From: Burkholderia sp. Leaf177
Lineage (GTDB): Bacteria > Pseudomonadota > Gammaproteobacteria > Burkholderiales > Burkholderiaceae
Direction of reading: 5' to 3'
NCBI RefSeq assembly: GCF_001424345.1
Contig: NZ_LMPF01000002.1
Span: 327,119 to 391,118 of the forward strand
Length of the DNA stretch: 64,000 nucleotides
Positions 43,060 to 52,517 of the stretch are shown here, in pieces; position 1 is the first letter of the stretch, and every line of letters starts with the position of its first letter. The notes under the pieces were generated by a model. It searched no databases. It was given only the letters and a program-made list of their open reading frames with translations, and was not told the origin of the DNA. Position numbers and translations under genes: made by a program.

Positions 43060-43329
43060 ATGCCGATCTCGTATAACGCTTTAAAAAACGAGACAAACAT
43101 CCGGGAACGCGGTCTGTCTTTCGAAGCTGTACGCGACCTGGACATGACGAAGGCGCTAATTGTCGAAGATATCAGGATGGCGTACGAGGAGCGGCGCTTC
43201 CAGGTACTCGGTTTGATCGAAGGGCGGCTGCACATGCTCGTTTTCACACCACGCGGCGGGAAGATGCACGTGATCAGCCTGCGAAAAGCAAATCCTCGCG
43301 AGATAAAGAGATATGAACAAGCACATTAA
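43060..43329 (+). CDS. brnT: BrnT-family ribonuclease toxin
   Basis: The 89-residue protein follows the BrnT pattern: N...ERGLSFEAV, then the DIRMAYEERRFQVLGLIEGRLHMLVFTPRG core and the HVISLRKANPREIKRYE end. The RelE-like fold cleaves RNA, with Arg and Lys residues of the final segments at the active site. The antitoxin gene overlaps its 3' end by 17 bp. No strong ribosome site precedes the ATG, in line with the near-leaderless promoter. Confidence 0.88.
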   Translation: MPISYNALKNETNIRERGLSFEAVRDLDMTKALIVEDIRMAYEERRFQVLGLIEGRLHMLVFTPRGGKMHVISLRKANPREIKRYEQAH

Positions 43330-43615
43330 AGAAAGCAACGAACACGCGCCGGACGAGAATCCGGAATGGGGCGATGCGGATTTCGCCCGCGCACGCCCGG
43401 CCGCCGATGTATTGCCGGAACTTTACGGGCAGGAACGTGCGCAGGAACTATTGCGGCCGCGTGGACGGCCGAAGCTCGAAAACCCGAAGCTGCCGGTCAA
43501 GTTGCGCATCGATCCGGACGTGGTTCACGCGTACAAGTCGCAAGGCGACGGCTGGCAAACGCGCATGAACGCGGCTTTGCGGCATTACGCCATGTCGCAT
43601 GGCCTGATGAGCTGA
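43313..43615 (+). CDS. brnA: BrnA-family antitoxin
   Basis: The 100-residue protein has the BrnA layout: an acidic N-terminus with PEWGDADFARARPAADVLPEL, then RGRPKLENPKLPVKLRIDPDVV, a ribbon-helix-helix DNA-binding domain, and GWQTRMNAALRHY. It neutralises BrnT and represses the shared promoter. It overlaps brnT by 17 bp and ends 13 bp from the convergent P450 gene. Confidence 0.88.
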   Translation: MNKHIKESNEHAPDENPEWGDADFARARPAADVLPELYGQERAQELLRPRGRPKLENPKLPVKLRIDPDVVHAYKSQGDGWQTRMNAALRHYAMSHGLMS

Positions 43616-43628
43616 AGGGTGCGGCCGA

Positions 43629-44846
43629 TCATTTCACCGAAACCGGCGCCTCCACGAAACCGCGAAACCGTGCGCGTTGAGCGCGCAATGGATCACCAGC
43701 CAGTCGAAACGCAGGGAAACGCGCGACAAACCTTCCGATCGCGATCCGCGCTTCAAGGCGCGCAAGCGACAAACCCGCGCACTGATGAATGCCAAAACCG
43801 AACGCGAGGTGCCGGTTAGGATCGCGGGTGATATCGAATATATCGGCATGATCGAACTGGTCGGAATCGCGGTTCGCCGCGCCAATGCATAGCGTGACCG
43901 GCGTTCCGCGCGCTACGTCGGTGTCCGCAATCCGCGTATCCGCCGTTGCGATCCGGTTGCCAAGCTGGTTCGAACTTTCGTAGCGCAGACATTCCTCAAT
44001 CGTGCTTTCAATCAGCTCAGGCTGCGCCTCAAGCCGCGCACGCTGCTCCGGCCATTGCGCGAGCAAGACGATGCCGTTGCCAATCAGGTTCGTGGTCGTC
44101 TCGTGACCCGCGTTCAAAATGAAGATGCAGTTGTGCAGCAGTTCAGCTTCGTTGAGCTTTTCTCCATCGGACTCGCTTTGAATCAGCCGCGTCAGGACAT
44201 CGTGTTGCGGATCTCCAGGATTGCTTCGGCGGCGTGCAACCAGCGTCACCAGATAATCGATGAACTCCGTCACCGCACGATTGCCCTTTTCGTGTTGCTG
44301 CGCGGTGAGCGCCGGTTCCAGCGCGCCGAGAATCGCTAGCGACCAGTCTCGCAACGGTTCGCGTTCATCGTGCGGAACATCGAGCAGATTGCCAATCACT
44401 TCAACCGGAATCGCCGATGCGAATTCCCCGATCAAATCGATCTGACCACGTCCGGCGGCCTGGTCCAGCAGATCATCGATTAGACGCACGAGGCCAGGTT
44501 CCATCGCGGCGATCGCGCGTGCCGTCAGCGCGCCTGCAATGAGTTTGCGCACGCGCGTGTGGCGCGGCGGATCGTTGAAAACGAGACTCGTTGTGTGATG
44601 CGCGAACAAAGGAGTATTGGCGCCGTACTTCGGGCCGAACTCCACGGTCTTGTCCGAACTGAAGGTTTTCGGATCGCGATACACCGCCTGCACGTCCTTG
44701 TATCGCGTGAGAAAAAGCGAGCCGTCGGGCATTTTCTTGATCGGCTCGGTTGCGCGCAATGCGTCGTAGACCGGATACGGATCGGCGTAGAAAGCCGCGT
44801 CGAGCTGGCGAAGATCGAAGGCCTGTGCGCGTTCGGTCGGGGTCAT
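43629..44846 (-). CDS. Cytochrome P450
   Basis: The 405-residue soluble P450 shows the I-helix oxygen motif AGHETT, the K-helix ExxR (EECLR) and the heme loop FGFGIHQCAGLSLAR with the thiolate Cys. MTPTERAQAFDLRQLDAAFYADPYPVYDALR is the usual start of bacterial class I P450s. It needs ferredoxin and reductase partners, which are not nearby. Substrate unknown; the sequence resembles the CYP107-like group that oxidises small or secondary metabolites, but this is inference. It stands alone, divergent from serB. Confidence 0.92.
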   Translation of the reverse strand: MTPTERAQAFDLRQLDAAFYADPYPVYDALRATEPIKKMPDGSLFLTRYKDVQAVYRDPKTFSSDKTVEFGPKYGANTPLFAHHTTSLVFNDPPRHTRVRKLIAGALTARAIAAMEPGLVRLIDDLLDQAAGRGQIDLIGEFASAIPVEVIGNLLDVPHDEREPLRDWSLAILGALEPALTAQQHEKGNRAVTEFIDYLVTLVARRRSNPGDPQHDVLTRLIQSESDGEKLNEAELLHNCIFILNAGHETTTNLIGNGIVLLAQWPEQRARLEAQPELIESTIEECLRYESSNQLGNRIATADTRIADTDVARGTPVTLCIGAANRDSDQFDHADIFDITRDPNRHLAFGFGIHQCAGLSLARLEARIAIGRFVARFPAFRLAGDPLRAQRARFRGFVEAPVSVK

Positions 44847-44962
44847 GCGGGTCTCCGTAATATCTTTCGACGTTCATGATAGCGGCGGCCGCCGTGCGTC
44901 CGCCATCGGTCGGGACCATTACAATGACGGTCTTTCGCCGCTTAAATCCCACGCCGCCTGCC

Positions 44963-45808
44963 ATGAACCTCGTCATCCAAAGTCTGGACCCGATCGCCGA
45001 TACCCACCTGAAGCCGCTCGCCGCCCTCGCCCGCTCGCAGCAAACAGAGCGTGCGGCGGACGACGAGACGGTGCTGCGGTTGCGCGGCGCCGATCCGTTG
45101 CAGCGTCCGGACATCGATGCCTACTGCGGCACGCACAGGCTGGACTACGCGTTCGTGGCGCCAGAAGCGCGTCTCGAGGACTTCGGTCTGATCGCGATGG
45201 ACATGGATTCAACGCTGATCACGATTGAATGCATCGATGAAATCGCCGACTTCTGCGGGCTGAAAGCCGAGGTCGCGGCGATTACGGAGGCATCGATGCG
45301 CGGTGAAATCAAGGACTTCAACGAAAGCCTGACTCGACGCGTCGCGTTGCTGAAAGGACTCGACGCAAGCGCGCTCGAACGCGTCTACGAGGAACGCCTG
45401 CGTTTGTCGCCGGGCGCGGAAGTCATGCTCGCCGGCGCCCGGGCCGCAGGGTTGAAAACGCTGCTGGTTTCCGGCGGTTTCACGTTCTTCACGGAAAAGC
45501 TGAAGGCACGCCTCGGGCTCGATTTCACGCGCGCGAACACGCTTGAAATTATCGATGGAAAACTGACGGGCAATGTGACCGGCGAGATCGTCAATGCCGA
45601 GGTAAAAGCACGGACGTTGCGCGAAACGTGCGCTCAGCTTGGTATTGATCCGAAGCAAGCCATCGCGATGGGCGACGGCTCGAACGACCTGAAAATGATG
45701 GCGGACGCGGGGTTATCGGTAGCGTTCCGGGCGAAGCCAGTCGTGCGGGAAGCAGCGACGCTTGCGCTGAATTTCGTTGGCCTGGATGGCGTCTTGAAAC
45801 TGTTTTGA
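44963..45808 (+). CDS. serB: Phosphoserine phosphatase
   Basis: This 281-residue HAD hydrolase has the nucleophile motif DMDST (D80, D82), SGGF with conserved Ser, a Lys in the third motif and GDGSNDL as the metal motif. It follows the SerB plan with an N-terminal ACT-like extension (residues 1-70). It converts O-phosphoserine to serine. ATG at 44963 gives the family start MNLVIQSLDP; earlier in-frame starts are less likely. Convergent with metC across 19 bp. Confidence 0.94.
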   Translation: MNLVIQSLDPIADTHLKPLAALARSQQTERAADDETVLRLRGADPLQRPDIDAYCGTHRLDYAFVAPEARLEDFGLIAMDMDSTLITIECIDEIADFCGLKAEVAAITEASMRGEIKDFNESLTRRVALLKGLDASALERVYEERLRLSPGAEVMLAGARAAGLKTLLVSGGFTFFTEKLKARLGLDFTRANTLEIIDGKLTGNVTGEIVNAEVKARTLRETCAQLGIDPKQAIAMGDGSNDLKMMADAGLSVAFRAKPVVREAATLALNFVGLDGVLKLF

Positions 45809-45827
45809 ACGCCGCCGTTATCTGATC

Positions 45828-47024
45828 TCAGCCGAGCAGTCCGTCCAGCGCGCGTTCAAGATCCGCACGCAGATCGGCTTCATCTTCCAGCCCAATATAC
45901 AAGCGCACCAGCACGCCCTCGTGCGGCCACGCGCTGGCGGTGCGCATCGACTTGATGTTGTACGGCATGGCAAGACTGTTTGCTCCGCCCCAGCTCCAGC
46001 CGATCGCGAAGTTTTCGAGCGTTTCAACGAAGGTATCGATTTGCGCCGGACTGTAGCGTTGATCGAAGATCACGGAGAACAAGCCGCCCGCGCCCGTGAA
46101 GTCGCGCTCGAAATATTCATGTCCAGGGCAATCTTGCAAAGCCGGATGCAAAACCGCCGTGATTTCCGGGCGCGTCTTCAACCAGCGCGCCAGTGAGAGC
46201 GCCGTCCGGTCGTGCGCTTCGAAGCGGATCTTCATGCTCGGCAAACTGCGCAGCACGAGCGAACAATCATCCGACGACACGCCGATACCCATGCGCATCC
46301 GCGCGCTTTTGATCTGGGCGTGGAGGTTCTTGTCGACGGTGATGATCGCGCCCATCAGGATGTCGCTGCCGCCCGACTGATACTTCGTCAGTGCCTGAAC
46401 CGAGATATCGACGCCATGTTCGAACGGCTTGAACGCGAGACCGGCGGAATAGGTGTTGTCGATCGCGGTCAGCACGTTGCGCGTTTGCGCGACCTTCGCG
46501 ATCGCCGGCACGTCCTGCACTTCCATGGTCACCGAGCCCGGCGCCTCCAGCCAGATCAGCCTGGTGTTAGGCTGGATCAATGCATCGATACCCGCGCCGA
46601 TCAGCGGATCGTAATAAGTCACTTCCAGCCCGAAATCCTTGGCCAGCCAATCGGCGTGCTCGCGGTTGGGTGAATAGGCGTTATCCGGAATCAAAACGTG
46701 ATCGCCCGATTTGACCAGCGCGAAATATACGTTCGATATAGCCGATAACCCCGACGGCGCGAGCAACGCATGCTGGCCGCCTTCGATCACGGCAAGCCGC
46801 TGCGCCAGCGCAAGCGACGTGGGCGTGGCGTGAAGCCCATAGCGCCACTGGCTGTCGTCGTGCCAGACGAGCGCGCGCATGGTCGCGAGATCCGGAAACA
46901 CGACCGTCGACGCACGCGTGACCGGCATCGAAAACGACTCGAAACCGGGCGTCAACTTGTCCTCGGGATGGACGATGCGGGTCTGCAAGCTGCGTTGTTT
47001 CGACGAGTGGCTGGTATCGGTCAT
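45828..47024 (-). CDS. metC: Cystathionine beta-lyase
   Basis: The 398-residue fold-type I PLP enzyme has the pyridoxal Lys in ALTKYQSGGSD and LYIGLEDEADLRADLERAL at the end, the family C-terminus. HATPTSLALAQRLAVIEGGQHALL and the Tyr of YGLHATPT line the active site. It cleaves cystathionine to homocysteine. It follows a lipoprotein gene by 77 bp on the same strand. A cystathionine gamma-synthase-like role cannot be excluded. Confidence 0.9.
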   Translation of the reverse strand: MTDTSHSSKQRSLQTRIVHPEDKLTPGFESFSMPVTRASTVVFPDLATMRALVWHDDSQWRYGLHATPTSLALAQRLAVIEGGQHALLAPSGLSAISNVYFALVKSGDHVLIPDNAYSPNREHADWLAKDFGLEVTYYDPLIGAGIDALIQPNTRLIWLEAPGSVTMEVQDVPAIAKVAQTRNVLTAIDNTYSAGLAFKPFEHGVDISVQALTKYQSGGSDILMGAIITVDKNLHAQIKSARMRMGIGVSSDDCSLVLRSLPSMKIRFEAHDRTALSLARWLKTRPEITAVLHPALQDCPGHEYFERDFTGAGGLFSVIFDQRYSPAQIDTFVETLENFAIGWSWGGANSLAMPYNIKSMRTASAWPHEGVLVRLYIGLEDEADLRADLERALDGLLG

Positions 47025-47101
47025 GGTTGTCCTGCGTAGCGTGTATGAAAGAAAAAAGCGCCATCGCCGGAAGCCGATGACGCTCTATGCGAGGTCCGGA
47101 A

Positions 47102-47743
47102 TCACTCGCCGATGATCACGTTGCTCGTGCCGCCCACTGCGTTGTTCGGCGTGGAAGGCGCGGCTTCGAGCGATGGCGCCACAGGCTTCGGCGCTTTTGG
47201 CGCAGCCGAACCCGTCATGGGCGGCAATCCGGCGCCGACCGGTTTCAGGTCGAACGGAATCGGATTCGAGTCGTCGGCGTTCATGCGCTCGCCGGACACG
47301 CTGCCATCGGCTGCAAATTTGCCGACCCAGTTGCCCGTGATATGCGTGCCGTCGGTCGACTCTTCGATTTCCAGCGTATCGCCGTCGCGGTCGCCGGCGA
47401 CCACGATCACCGCCGGGCTTCCGGCGAACCGGTATTCGCCATGCACGCCCGACGCTTCGTCAGTCTTTGCGCCCAGCTTCATCTCGATCTGCCTGCCACC
47501 CAGCGTGCCCATGTACACCGGAAACCGCGCGAACGCAGGATTAGGCGTCAAGGGTTTGGCGGGTGGCAGCGCCAACGTTTCGATTGCTTCCGATGTCCCC
47601 GGCGCCCGCAGGCCCAGATCCCCCGGCGTAGCAGCGGCGCGTGCGGCGGAAACCGCGCGCGATCCGTCGGGCGGCATCGGGGAATTGCATCCGGCCAGCA
47701 CCAACGCTGCCAGCATCAAGGCTGCCACTTTCAATTGCGTCAT
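47102..47743 (-). CDS. Hypothetical lipoprotein
   Basis: The 213-residue product has a lipoprotein signal (LKVAALMLAALVLAGC, lipobox LAGC), then an Ala/Pro-rich spacer. A beta-rich core follows: FPVYMGTLGGRQIEMKLGAK, GVHGEYRFAGSPAVIVVAGDRDGDTLEIEES. The tail is Pro/Ala-rich. No family is recognised. It lies 36 bp after bktB and before metC. Confidence 0.75.
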   Translation of the reverse strand: MTQLKVAALMLAALVLAGCNSPMPPDGSRAVSAARAAATPGDLGLRAPGTSEAIETLALPPAKPLTPNPAFARFPVYMGTLGGRQIEMKLGAKTDEASGVHGEYRFAGSPAVIVVAGDRDGDTLEIEESTDGTHITGNWVGKFAADGSVSGERMNADDSNPIPFDLKPVGAGLPPMTGSAAPKAPKPVAPSLEAAPSTPNNAVGGTSNVIIGE

Positions 47744-47779
47744 CGAATGATCTCTACTTGGTCTCAGCTCAGTCTCAAC

Positions 47780-48967
47780 TCAAACTCGTTCAAAAATTGC
47801 CGCGATCCCCTGGCCGCCGCCAATACACATCGTCACCAGCGCATACCGGCCGCCCGTGCGCTGCAATTCGTACAGCGCCTTCACGGTGATCAGCGCGCCA
47901 GTCGCGCCGATCGGGTGGCCGAGCGAAATGCCCGAACCATTCGGATTGACCTTCGCGGGATCGAACCCAAGTTCCTTCGATACCGCGCACGCCTGCGCCG
48001 CGAACGCTTCGTTGGCTTCGATCACGTCGAGATCGGCGACGGTCAAACCAGCGCGATCCAAGGCCTTTTGCGTAGCAGGAACCGGCCCAATGCCCATGTA
48101 CTTCGGATCGACGCCCGCGTGCGCATACGAGACCAGACGTGCGAGCGGTTTCAGACCACGCTTTTCAGCTTCGCTGCGTTCCATCAGCACGACAGCGGCC
48201 GCTGCATCGTTGATGCCCGATGCATTACCTGCCGTGACCGTACCGTTTTCCTTGACGAACACCGGCTTGAGCTTCGAAAAATCGCCAGGCGTGGCGTTAA
48301 AACGCACGTGTTCGTCGGTATCGAAGACGATGTCGCCTTTCTTCGACGCCTGCGTCACCGCCAGAATCTGCTCCTTGAAATACCCGGCTTCGATAGCCCG
48401 CGCCGCCCGCCTGTGCGATTCAACGGCAAGTTCGTCCTGCATCTCGCGTGAAATACCGTACTTCGCCGCAACGTTCTCGGCGGTCACGCCCATGTGGATG
48501 GAATCGAAGGGATCGTGAAGCGCGCCCAGCATCATGTCGATGAGCCGCGCGTCGCCCATGCGCTGCCCGAAACGCGCGGCCGGTGCGAGATATGGCGCGC
48601 GGCTCATGCTTTCCGCGCCGCCGCCGATGGCAATGTCCGTATCGCCGAGCAAGATGGATTGCGCGGCGGAAACGATCGCCTGCAGGCCTGATCCGCACAA
48701 CCGGTTGACCGTCAACGCGGGCGCGTGTTGCGTGACGCCGCCGTTCAACGCGGCGACGCGCGCCAGATACATGTCCTTCGGCTCGGTCTGAATCACGTTG
48801 CCGAACACCACGTGACCCACGTCATCGCCGGATAACTCTGCCCGCGATAAAACCTCGCGCACCACCCGCGCGCCGAGATCAGTCGGGCTGAAGTCCTTCA
48901 GCGCGCCGCCGAAATCGCCGATTGCAGTCCGCACACCACTGACCACCACCACTTCACGCTGCGTCAT
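47780..48967 (-). CDS. bktB: Acetyl-CoA acyltransferase BktB-type beta-ketothiolase
   Basis: The 395-residue thiolase has the acylated Cys in NRLCGSGLQAIVSAAQ, GHPIGATGALI with catalytic His and CIGGGQG with the second Cys. The whole sequence closely follows BktB of Cupriavidus necator, including the opening VVVVSGVRTAIGDFGGALKD and MGVTAENVA. BktB makes C4 and longer 3-ketoacyl-CoA for PHA synthesis. It is 21 bp after rimO. A second thiolase (phaA) is 5 kb away. Confidence 0.93.
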   Translation of the reverse strand: MTQREVVVVSGVRTAIGDFGGALKDFSPTDLGARVVREVLSRAELSGDDVGHVVFGNVIQTEPKDMYLARVAALNGGVTQHAPALTVNRLCGSGLQAIVSAAQSILLGDTDIAIGGGAESMSRAPYLAPAARFGQRMGDARLIDMMLGALHDPFDSIHMGVTAENVAAKYGISREMQDELAVESHRRAARAIEAGYFKEQILAVTQASKKGDIVFDTDEHVRFNATPGDFSKLKPVFVKENGTVTAGNASGINDAAAAVVLMERSEAEKRGLKPLARLVSYAHAGVDPKYMGIGPVPATQKALDRAGLTVADLDVIEANEAFAAQACAVSKELGFDPAKVNPNGSGISLGHPIGATGALITVKALYELQRTGGRYALVTMCIGGGQGIAAIFERV

Positions 48968-48988
48968 GAAAGCTCCTTTATCCCGCTT

Positions 48989-50380
48989 TTAAACTTCGCC
49001 CCACAGGTCGTGGCCATCGGCGCCGGTGATTTTCACGGACACGAAATCGCCGGCCTTGTATCGTTTGGACGCCTTTTTTGCCGGCTCGATATACACCACG
49101 CCATCGATCTCCGGCGCATCCGCCGCCGTACGGCCGACGCCGCCTTCGGCGCTGAGTTCATCGACGAGCACTTTCAGCGTCTTGCCGACCTTGCGCTTCA
49201 TGCGTTCCGCCGATAACTCCTCGGCCAGTTCCATGAATCGCGCGCGGCGTTCCTCGCGAACTTCGTCGGGCAACGCGCCGTCGAGCTCATTGGCCGTCGC
49301 ACCTTCGACCGGCGAATACGCGAAGCAGCCAACCCGATCCAGATCGGCGATACGAATGAAGTCCAGCAGCGTCTGGAACTGCTCTTCCGTTTCGCCCGGG
49401 AATCCCGCGATAAACGTGCTGCGGATCGTCAGGTCCGGGCACATTGCGCGCCATTTCTGCACGCGTTCGAGCACCTTTTCGGCGTTCGCCGGACGCTTCA
49501 TGCGCTTGAGCACTTCGGGATGCGCGTGCTGAAACGGCACGTCGAGATACGGCAGTACGTGGCCTTTCAGCGGACCTTCGGCCATCAACGGAATGACTTC
49601 GTCCACGCTCGGATACGGATACACGTAATGCAGGCGCACCCAGGCGCCATATTGCGCCGCGAGCTCGCCAAGCGCGCCGACGAGATCCGTCATGCGCGTC
49701 TTGACCGGCTTGCCGTTCCAGAAACCGGTGCGATATTTGACATCGACGCCATACGCGCTCGTGTCCTGCGAAATTACGAGCAGTTCCTTGACGCCGGATT
49801 TGAACAGGTTTTCCGCTTCGAGCATCACGTCGGCTATGGGACGCGAGACAAGATCGCCGCGCATCGACGGAATAATGCAGAACGTGCAGCGGTGATTGCA
49901 ACCTTCGGATATTTTCAGGTACGCATAATGGCGCGGCGTGAGCTTGATCCCGGCCGGCGGCACCAGATCGATGAACGGATCGTGCGGCTTGGGCAAATGC
50001 TGATGCACGTGGATCATGACTTCGGCGGTCGCGTGCGGACCGGTCACCGCCAGCACTTTCGGATGCACTTCCTCGATCAGGCCCGTTCCGCTGGCGCTTT
50101 TTTTCGCGCCGAGACAACCGGTCACGATCACCTTGCCGTTTTCGTGCAGCGCTTCGCCGATGGCATCGAGGCTTTCCTGCACGGCTTCATCGATAAAACC
50201 GCACGTATTCACGACAACGAGATCAGCGCCGTCGTAGGAGCTGGAAATCTCGTACCCTTCGGCGCGCAGTTGCGTGATGATTTGTTCGGAATCGACCAGG
50301 GCTTTAGGGCAGCCGAGCGAAACGAATCCAACTTTAGGTGCCGATGAAGCCCGCGCGGCGGGGGAAATAGTCTGCGACAT
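48989..50380 (-). CDS. rimO: Ribosomal protein S12 methylthiotransferase RimO
   Basis: The 463-residue radical SAM enzyme has the N-terminal cluster Cys residues ([24 protein letters not shown]), the radical SAM motif [11 protein letters not shown] and the C-terminal TRAM domain (residues about 395-463). It adds a methylthio group to Asp89 of S12. [14 protein letters not shown] and the [15 protein letters not shown] region are typical. bktB follows 21 bp downstream, which is an unusual operon partner. Confidence 0.96.
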   Translation of the reverse strand: MSQTISPAARASSAPKVGFVSLGCPKALVDSEQIITQLRAEGYEISSSYDGADLVVVNTCGFIDEAVQESLDAIGEALHENGKVIVTGCLGAKKSASGTGLIEEVHPKVLAVTGPHATAEVMIHVHQHLPKPHDPFIDLVPPAGIKLTPRHYAYLKISEGCNHRCTFCIIPSMRGDLVSRPIADVMLEAENLFKSGVKELLVISQDTSAYGVDVKYRTGFWNGKPVKTRMTDLVGALGELAAQYGAWVRLHYVYPYPSVDEVIPLMAEGPLKGHVLPYLDVPFQHAHPEVLKRMKRPANAEKVLERVQKWRAMCPDLTIRSTFIAGFPGETEEQFQTLLDFIRIADLDRVGCFAYSPVEGATANELDGALPDEVREERRARFMELAEELSAERMKRKVGKTLKVLVDELSAEGGVGRTAADAPEIDGVVYIEPAKKASKRYKAGDFVSVKITGADGHDLWGEV

Positions 50381-50496
50381 AGGTGAGTCCGGCGTATAGC
50401 GGTGACGATGGCGACAAATGGGGACGGTGCGGCAAGGCTCAGGCTTTGTTGTCCTTGAGGATCAAAGGCCGGACGGCGTCCCGCGCACGCAACCGC

Positions 50497-51519
50497 TTAT
50501 TGTACCGCGCCCGCGATGGCGCAGCCGGCCAAGGGGCGAGGCGTTGACGCATCGGGTATCGGCGGATTACGAGGCAAAGCGCGCTCGATCACTTCGATAA
50601 TTTCGTACGAATCATTCAGGCGCCGGATAGCTGCATGCAGCTCGTCAGCCTGCGGCCAGGTCCGTTTGAGATAGCTAAGCCACTTTTTGACGCGCCCGTG
50701 CTCGTGGCGGACCGCTACACGGCGCTGCAGTTTTCTCATGTAATCGGCAAGTTGGGCTAACACGGCCGGCCATTCCGCAGCGGAAGGCGTTCGGTCCATC
50801 AATCCGCGGATGCGCAAAGCCAGAAACGGGTCCGAAACCGCGCCACGCCCGATCATCACGTCTGCGCAGCCGCTGACCGCGCGGCATCGTTCCCAATCGC
50901 CCACGCTCCAGACCTCGCCGTTGGCGACGACCGGCACGCGTACGGCGTCGTCGATCAGCGCGATCCACTCCCAGTGGGCCGGCGGCCGGTAGCCATGATC
51001 ACGCGTTCTGGCATGCACGACGAGGGAAGCGGCGCCGCCCTCCGCGAGCGCCGTTGCGCAGTCGATGGCGAGCGACGTATCGGACACGCCCAGCCGCATT
51101 TTTGCTGTCACGGCGACGCCCGAAGGCACCGCTGCGCGAACCGACGAAACAATGCGATGCAGTTGTTCAGGGTGCGCCAGGAGCATCGCGCCGCCGCCGT
51201 GCCGGTTGACGACATTGGCGGGACAACCGAAGTTCAGATCGATTCCATGCGGCGACACGCTGGCGGCCATGGCCGCATTCAGCGCCATCCATTCGGGATC
51301 GCTGCCGAGCAACTGGATGACCATCGGCGTTCCGTCGGATGTACGAGCGCCGTGGAGAACTTCGGGCGCTTCTCTTTCGTAGACACCGCGAGGAAGCACC
51401 GAGCCCGTGACCCGGATGAATTCGGACACGCAGCCGTCGAATCCACCGGTGCTGGTCAGGACGTCACGAAGAACGTAGTCCGCCAGGCCTTCCATGGGCG
51501 CGAGAAACAGCTGGCTCAT
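50497..51519 (-). CDS. dusC: tRNA-dihydrouridine(16) synthase DusC
   Basis: This 340-residue FMN enzyme opens MSQLFLAPMEGLADYVLRDVL and has the catalytic Cys in DLNFGCPANVVNRHGGGAMLL. The C-terminal helical tRNA-binding domain (about 240-320) includes EHGRVKKWLSYLKRTWP. MEGLADYVLRDVL marks the DusC subfamily, which reduces uridine 16 of tRNA. It lies downstream of phaR by 256 bp, with no terminator seen between. Confidence 0.92.
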   Translation of the reverse strand: MSQLFLAPMEGLADYVLRDVLTSTGGFDGCVSEFIRVTGSVLPRGVYEREAPEVLHGARTSDGTPMVIQLLGSDPEWMALNAAMAASVSPHGIDLNFGCPANVVNRHGGGAMLLAHPEQLHRIVSSVRAAVPSGVAVTAKMRLGVSDTSLAIDCATALAEGGAASLVVHARTRDHGYRPPAHWEWIALIDDAVRVPVVANGEVWSVGDWERCRAVSGCADVMIGRGAVSDPFLALRIRGLMDRTPSAAEWPAVLAQLADYMRKLQRRVAVRHEHGRVKKWLSYLKRTWPQADELHAAIRRLNDSYEIIEVIERALPRNPPIPDASTPRPLAGCAIAGAVQ

Positions 51520-51775
51520 GGGGGAAGCAGGCGCAAGTGGCGGCTCGCGTGGTTATCGGAGCGCGACAAAGCAGCCTTTTGAAGTGACGAGCGTGGTGAT
51601 ATGGGACATGTCGCGGTCCGACGATGTGAATGTCGCGCGGCGTAAGAGCCGGGCGGGCACGAGCTGACGAGCGCAGGGTTCGCCGCAGGGCGAAAATCCG
51701 CCATGGGCACTGCGCGATAACTGATTATTGTACTGTGAGCCACAACGGAAACCGCTGGCACCACCCGCCTCGCCC

Positions 51776-52357
51776 CTACTTCTTCTCCCCCGTCCCACCC
51801 GTCCCCGGCGGATTCGGAAACGGAAACGTGCTGAACATCGATTTCGCCTGATTCTGCATTTGCTCCTGCATCTGCACGAACATGTTCTTCGATTGCTCTA
51901 TATAGCTCGTCATCATTCCCTGCATCATGGGCGCCTGCATGTTCATGAACTGCGACCACACTTCCGGGTTCAGCTGCGTGCCATTGCCGCCATCGATCAA
52001 ACCCTTCGACTGATCGGTGAGCTTGTGCTGGATATCGATGAACGCCTGGATATTCTTCTCCAGGTACGTGCCCATCATCCCCTGCATGGCGTTGCCGTAG
52101 AAGCGGATGATCTGCGAAAGCATGACCGATGAAAACATCGGCAGCCCGCCGCTCTCCTCTTCAAGGATGATCTGCAGCAAGATGCTGCGCGTCAGGTCCT
52201 CGGACGACTTGGCGTCCATCACCTTGAACTCTTCCTGGTCGAGCACGAGCTGCTTGACGTCGGACAGCGTGATGTAGGTGCTGGTTTCGGTATCGTAGAG
52301 CCGGCGATTCGGATATTTTTTTATAAGCCGTTCGGCGGATTTCTTTGTAGTGGTCAT
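51776..52357 (-). CDS. phaR: Polyhydroxyalkanoate synthesis repressor PhaR
   Basis: The 193-residue protein begins with RLIKKYPNRRLYDTETSTYITLSDVKQLVLDQEEF, the PHB/PHA accumulation regulator DNA-binding domain. The PHB-binding core SILLQIILEEESGGLPMFSSVMLSQIIRFYG follows, then a Met/Gln-rich tail. PhaR represses phasin genes and binds the granule. It follows phaB by 160 bp and completes the phaC-A-B-R cluster. Confidence 0.95.
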   Translation of the reverse strand: MTTTKKSAERLIKKYPNRRLYDTETSTYITLSDVKQLVLDQEEFKVMDAKSSEDLTRSILLQIILEEESGGLPMFSSVMLSQIIRFYGNAMQGMMGTYLEKNIQAFIDIQHKLTDQSKGLIDGGNGTQLNPEVWSQFMNMQAPMMQGMMTSYIEQSKNMFVQMQEQMQNQAKSMFSTFPFPNPPGTGGTGEKK

Positions 52358-52517
52358 GTAACGCCTTTAAACGCAAAACTCGAACTGTGCCGGCGGATTT
52401 CATGCGCTCCGGTTTCGAGCGCCGGGAAACCGCCGGTTCGTAGTGGGCGCCGGATACAGTGCCGGCGACACGGCGCGCAAGGTCTCCACGTTCTGTCGCG
52501 CGCGGTGCCTCGCGCCC

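Noticed and set aside
47087..48451. 454-codon plus-strand open frame
   Set aside because: It is antisense to bktB and the lipoprotein gene.
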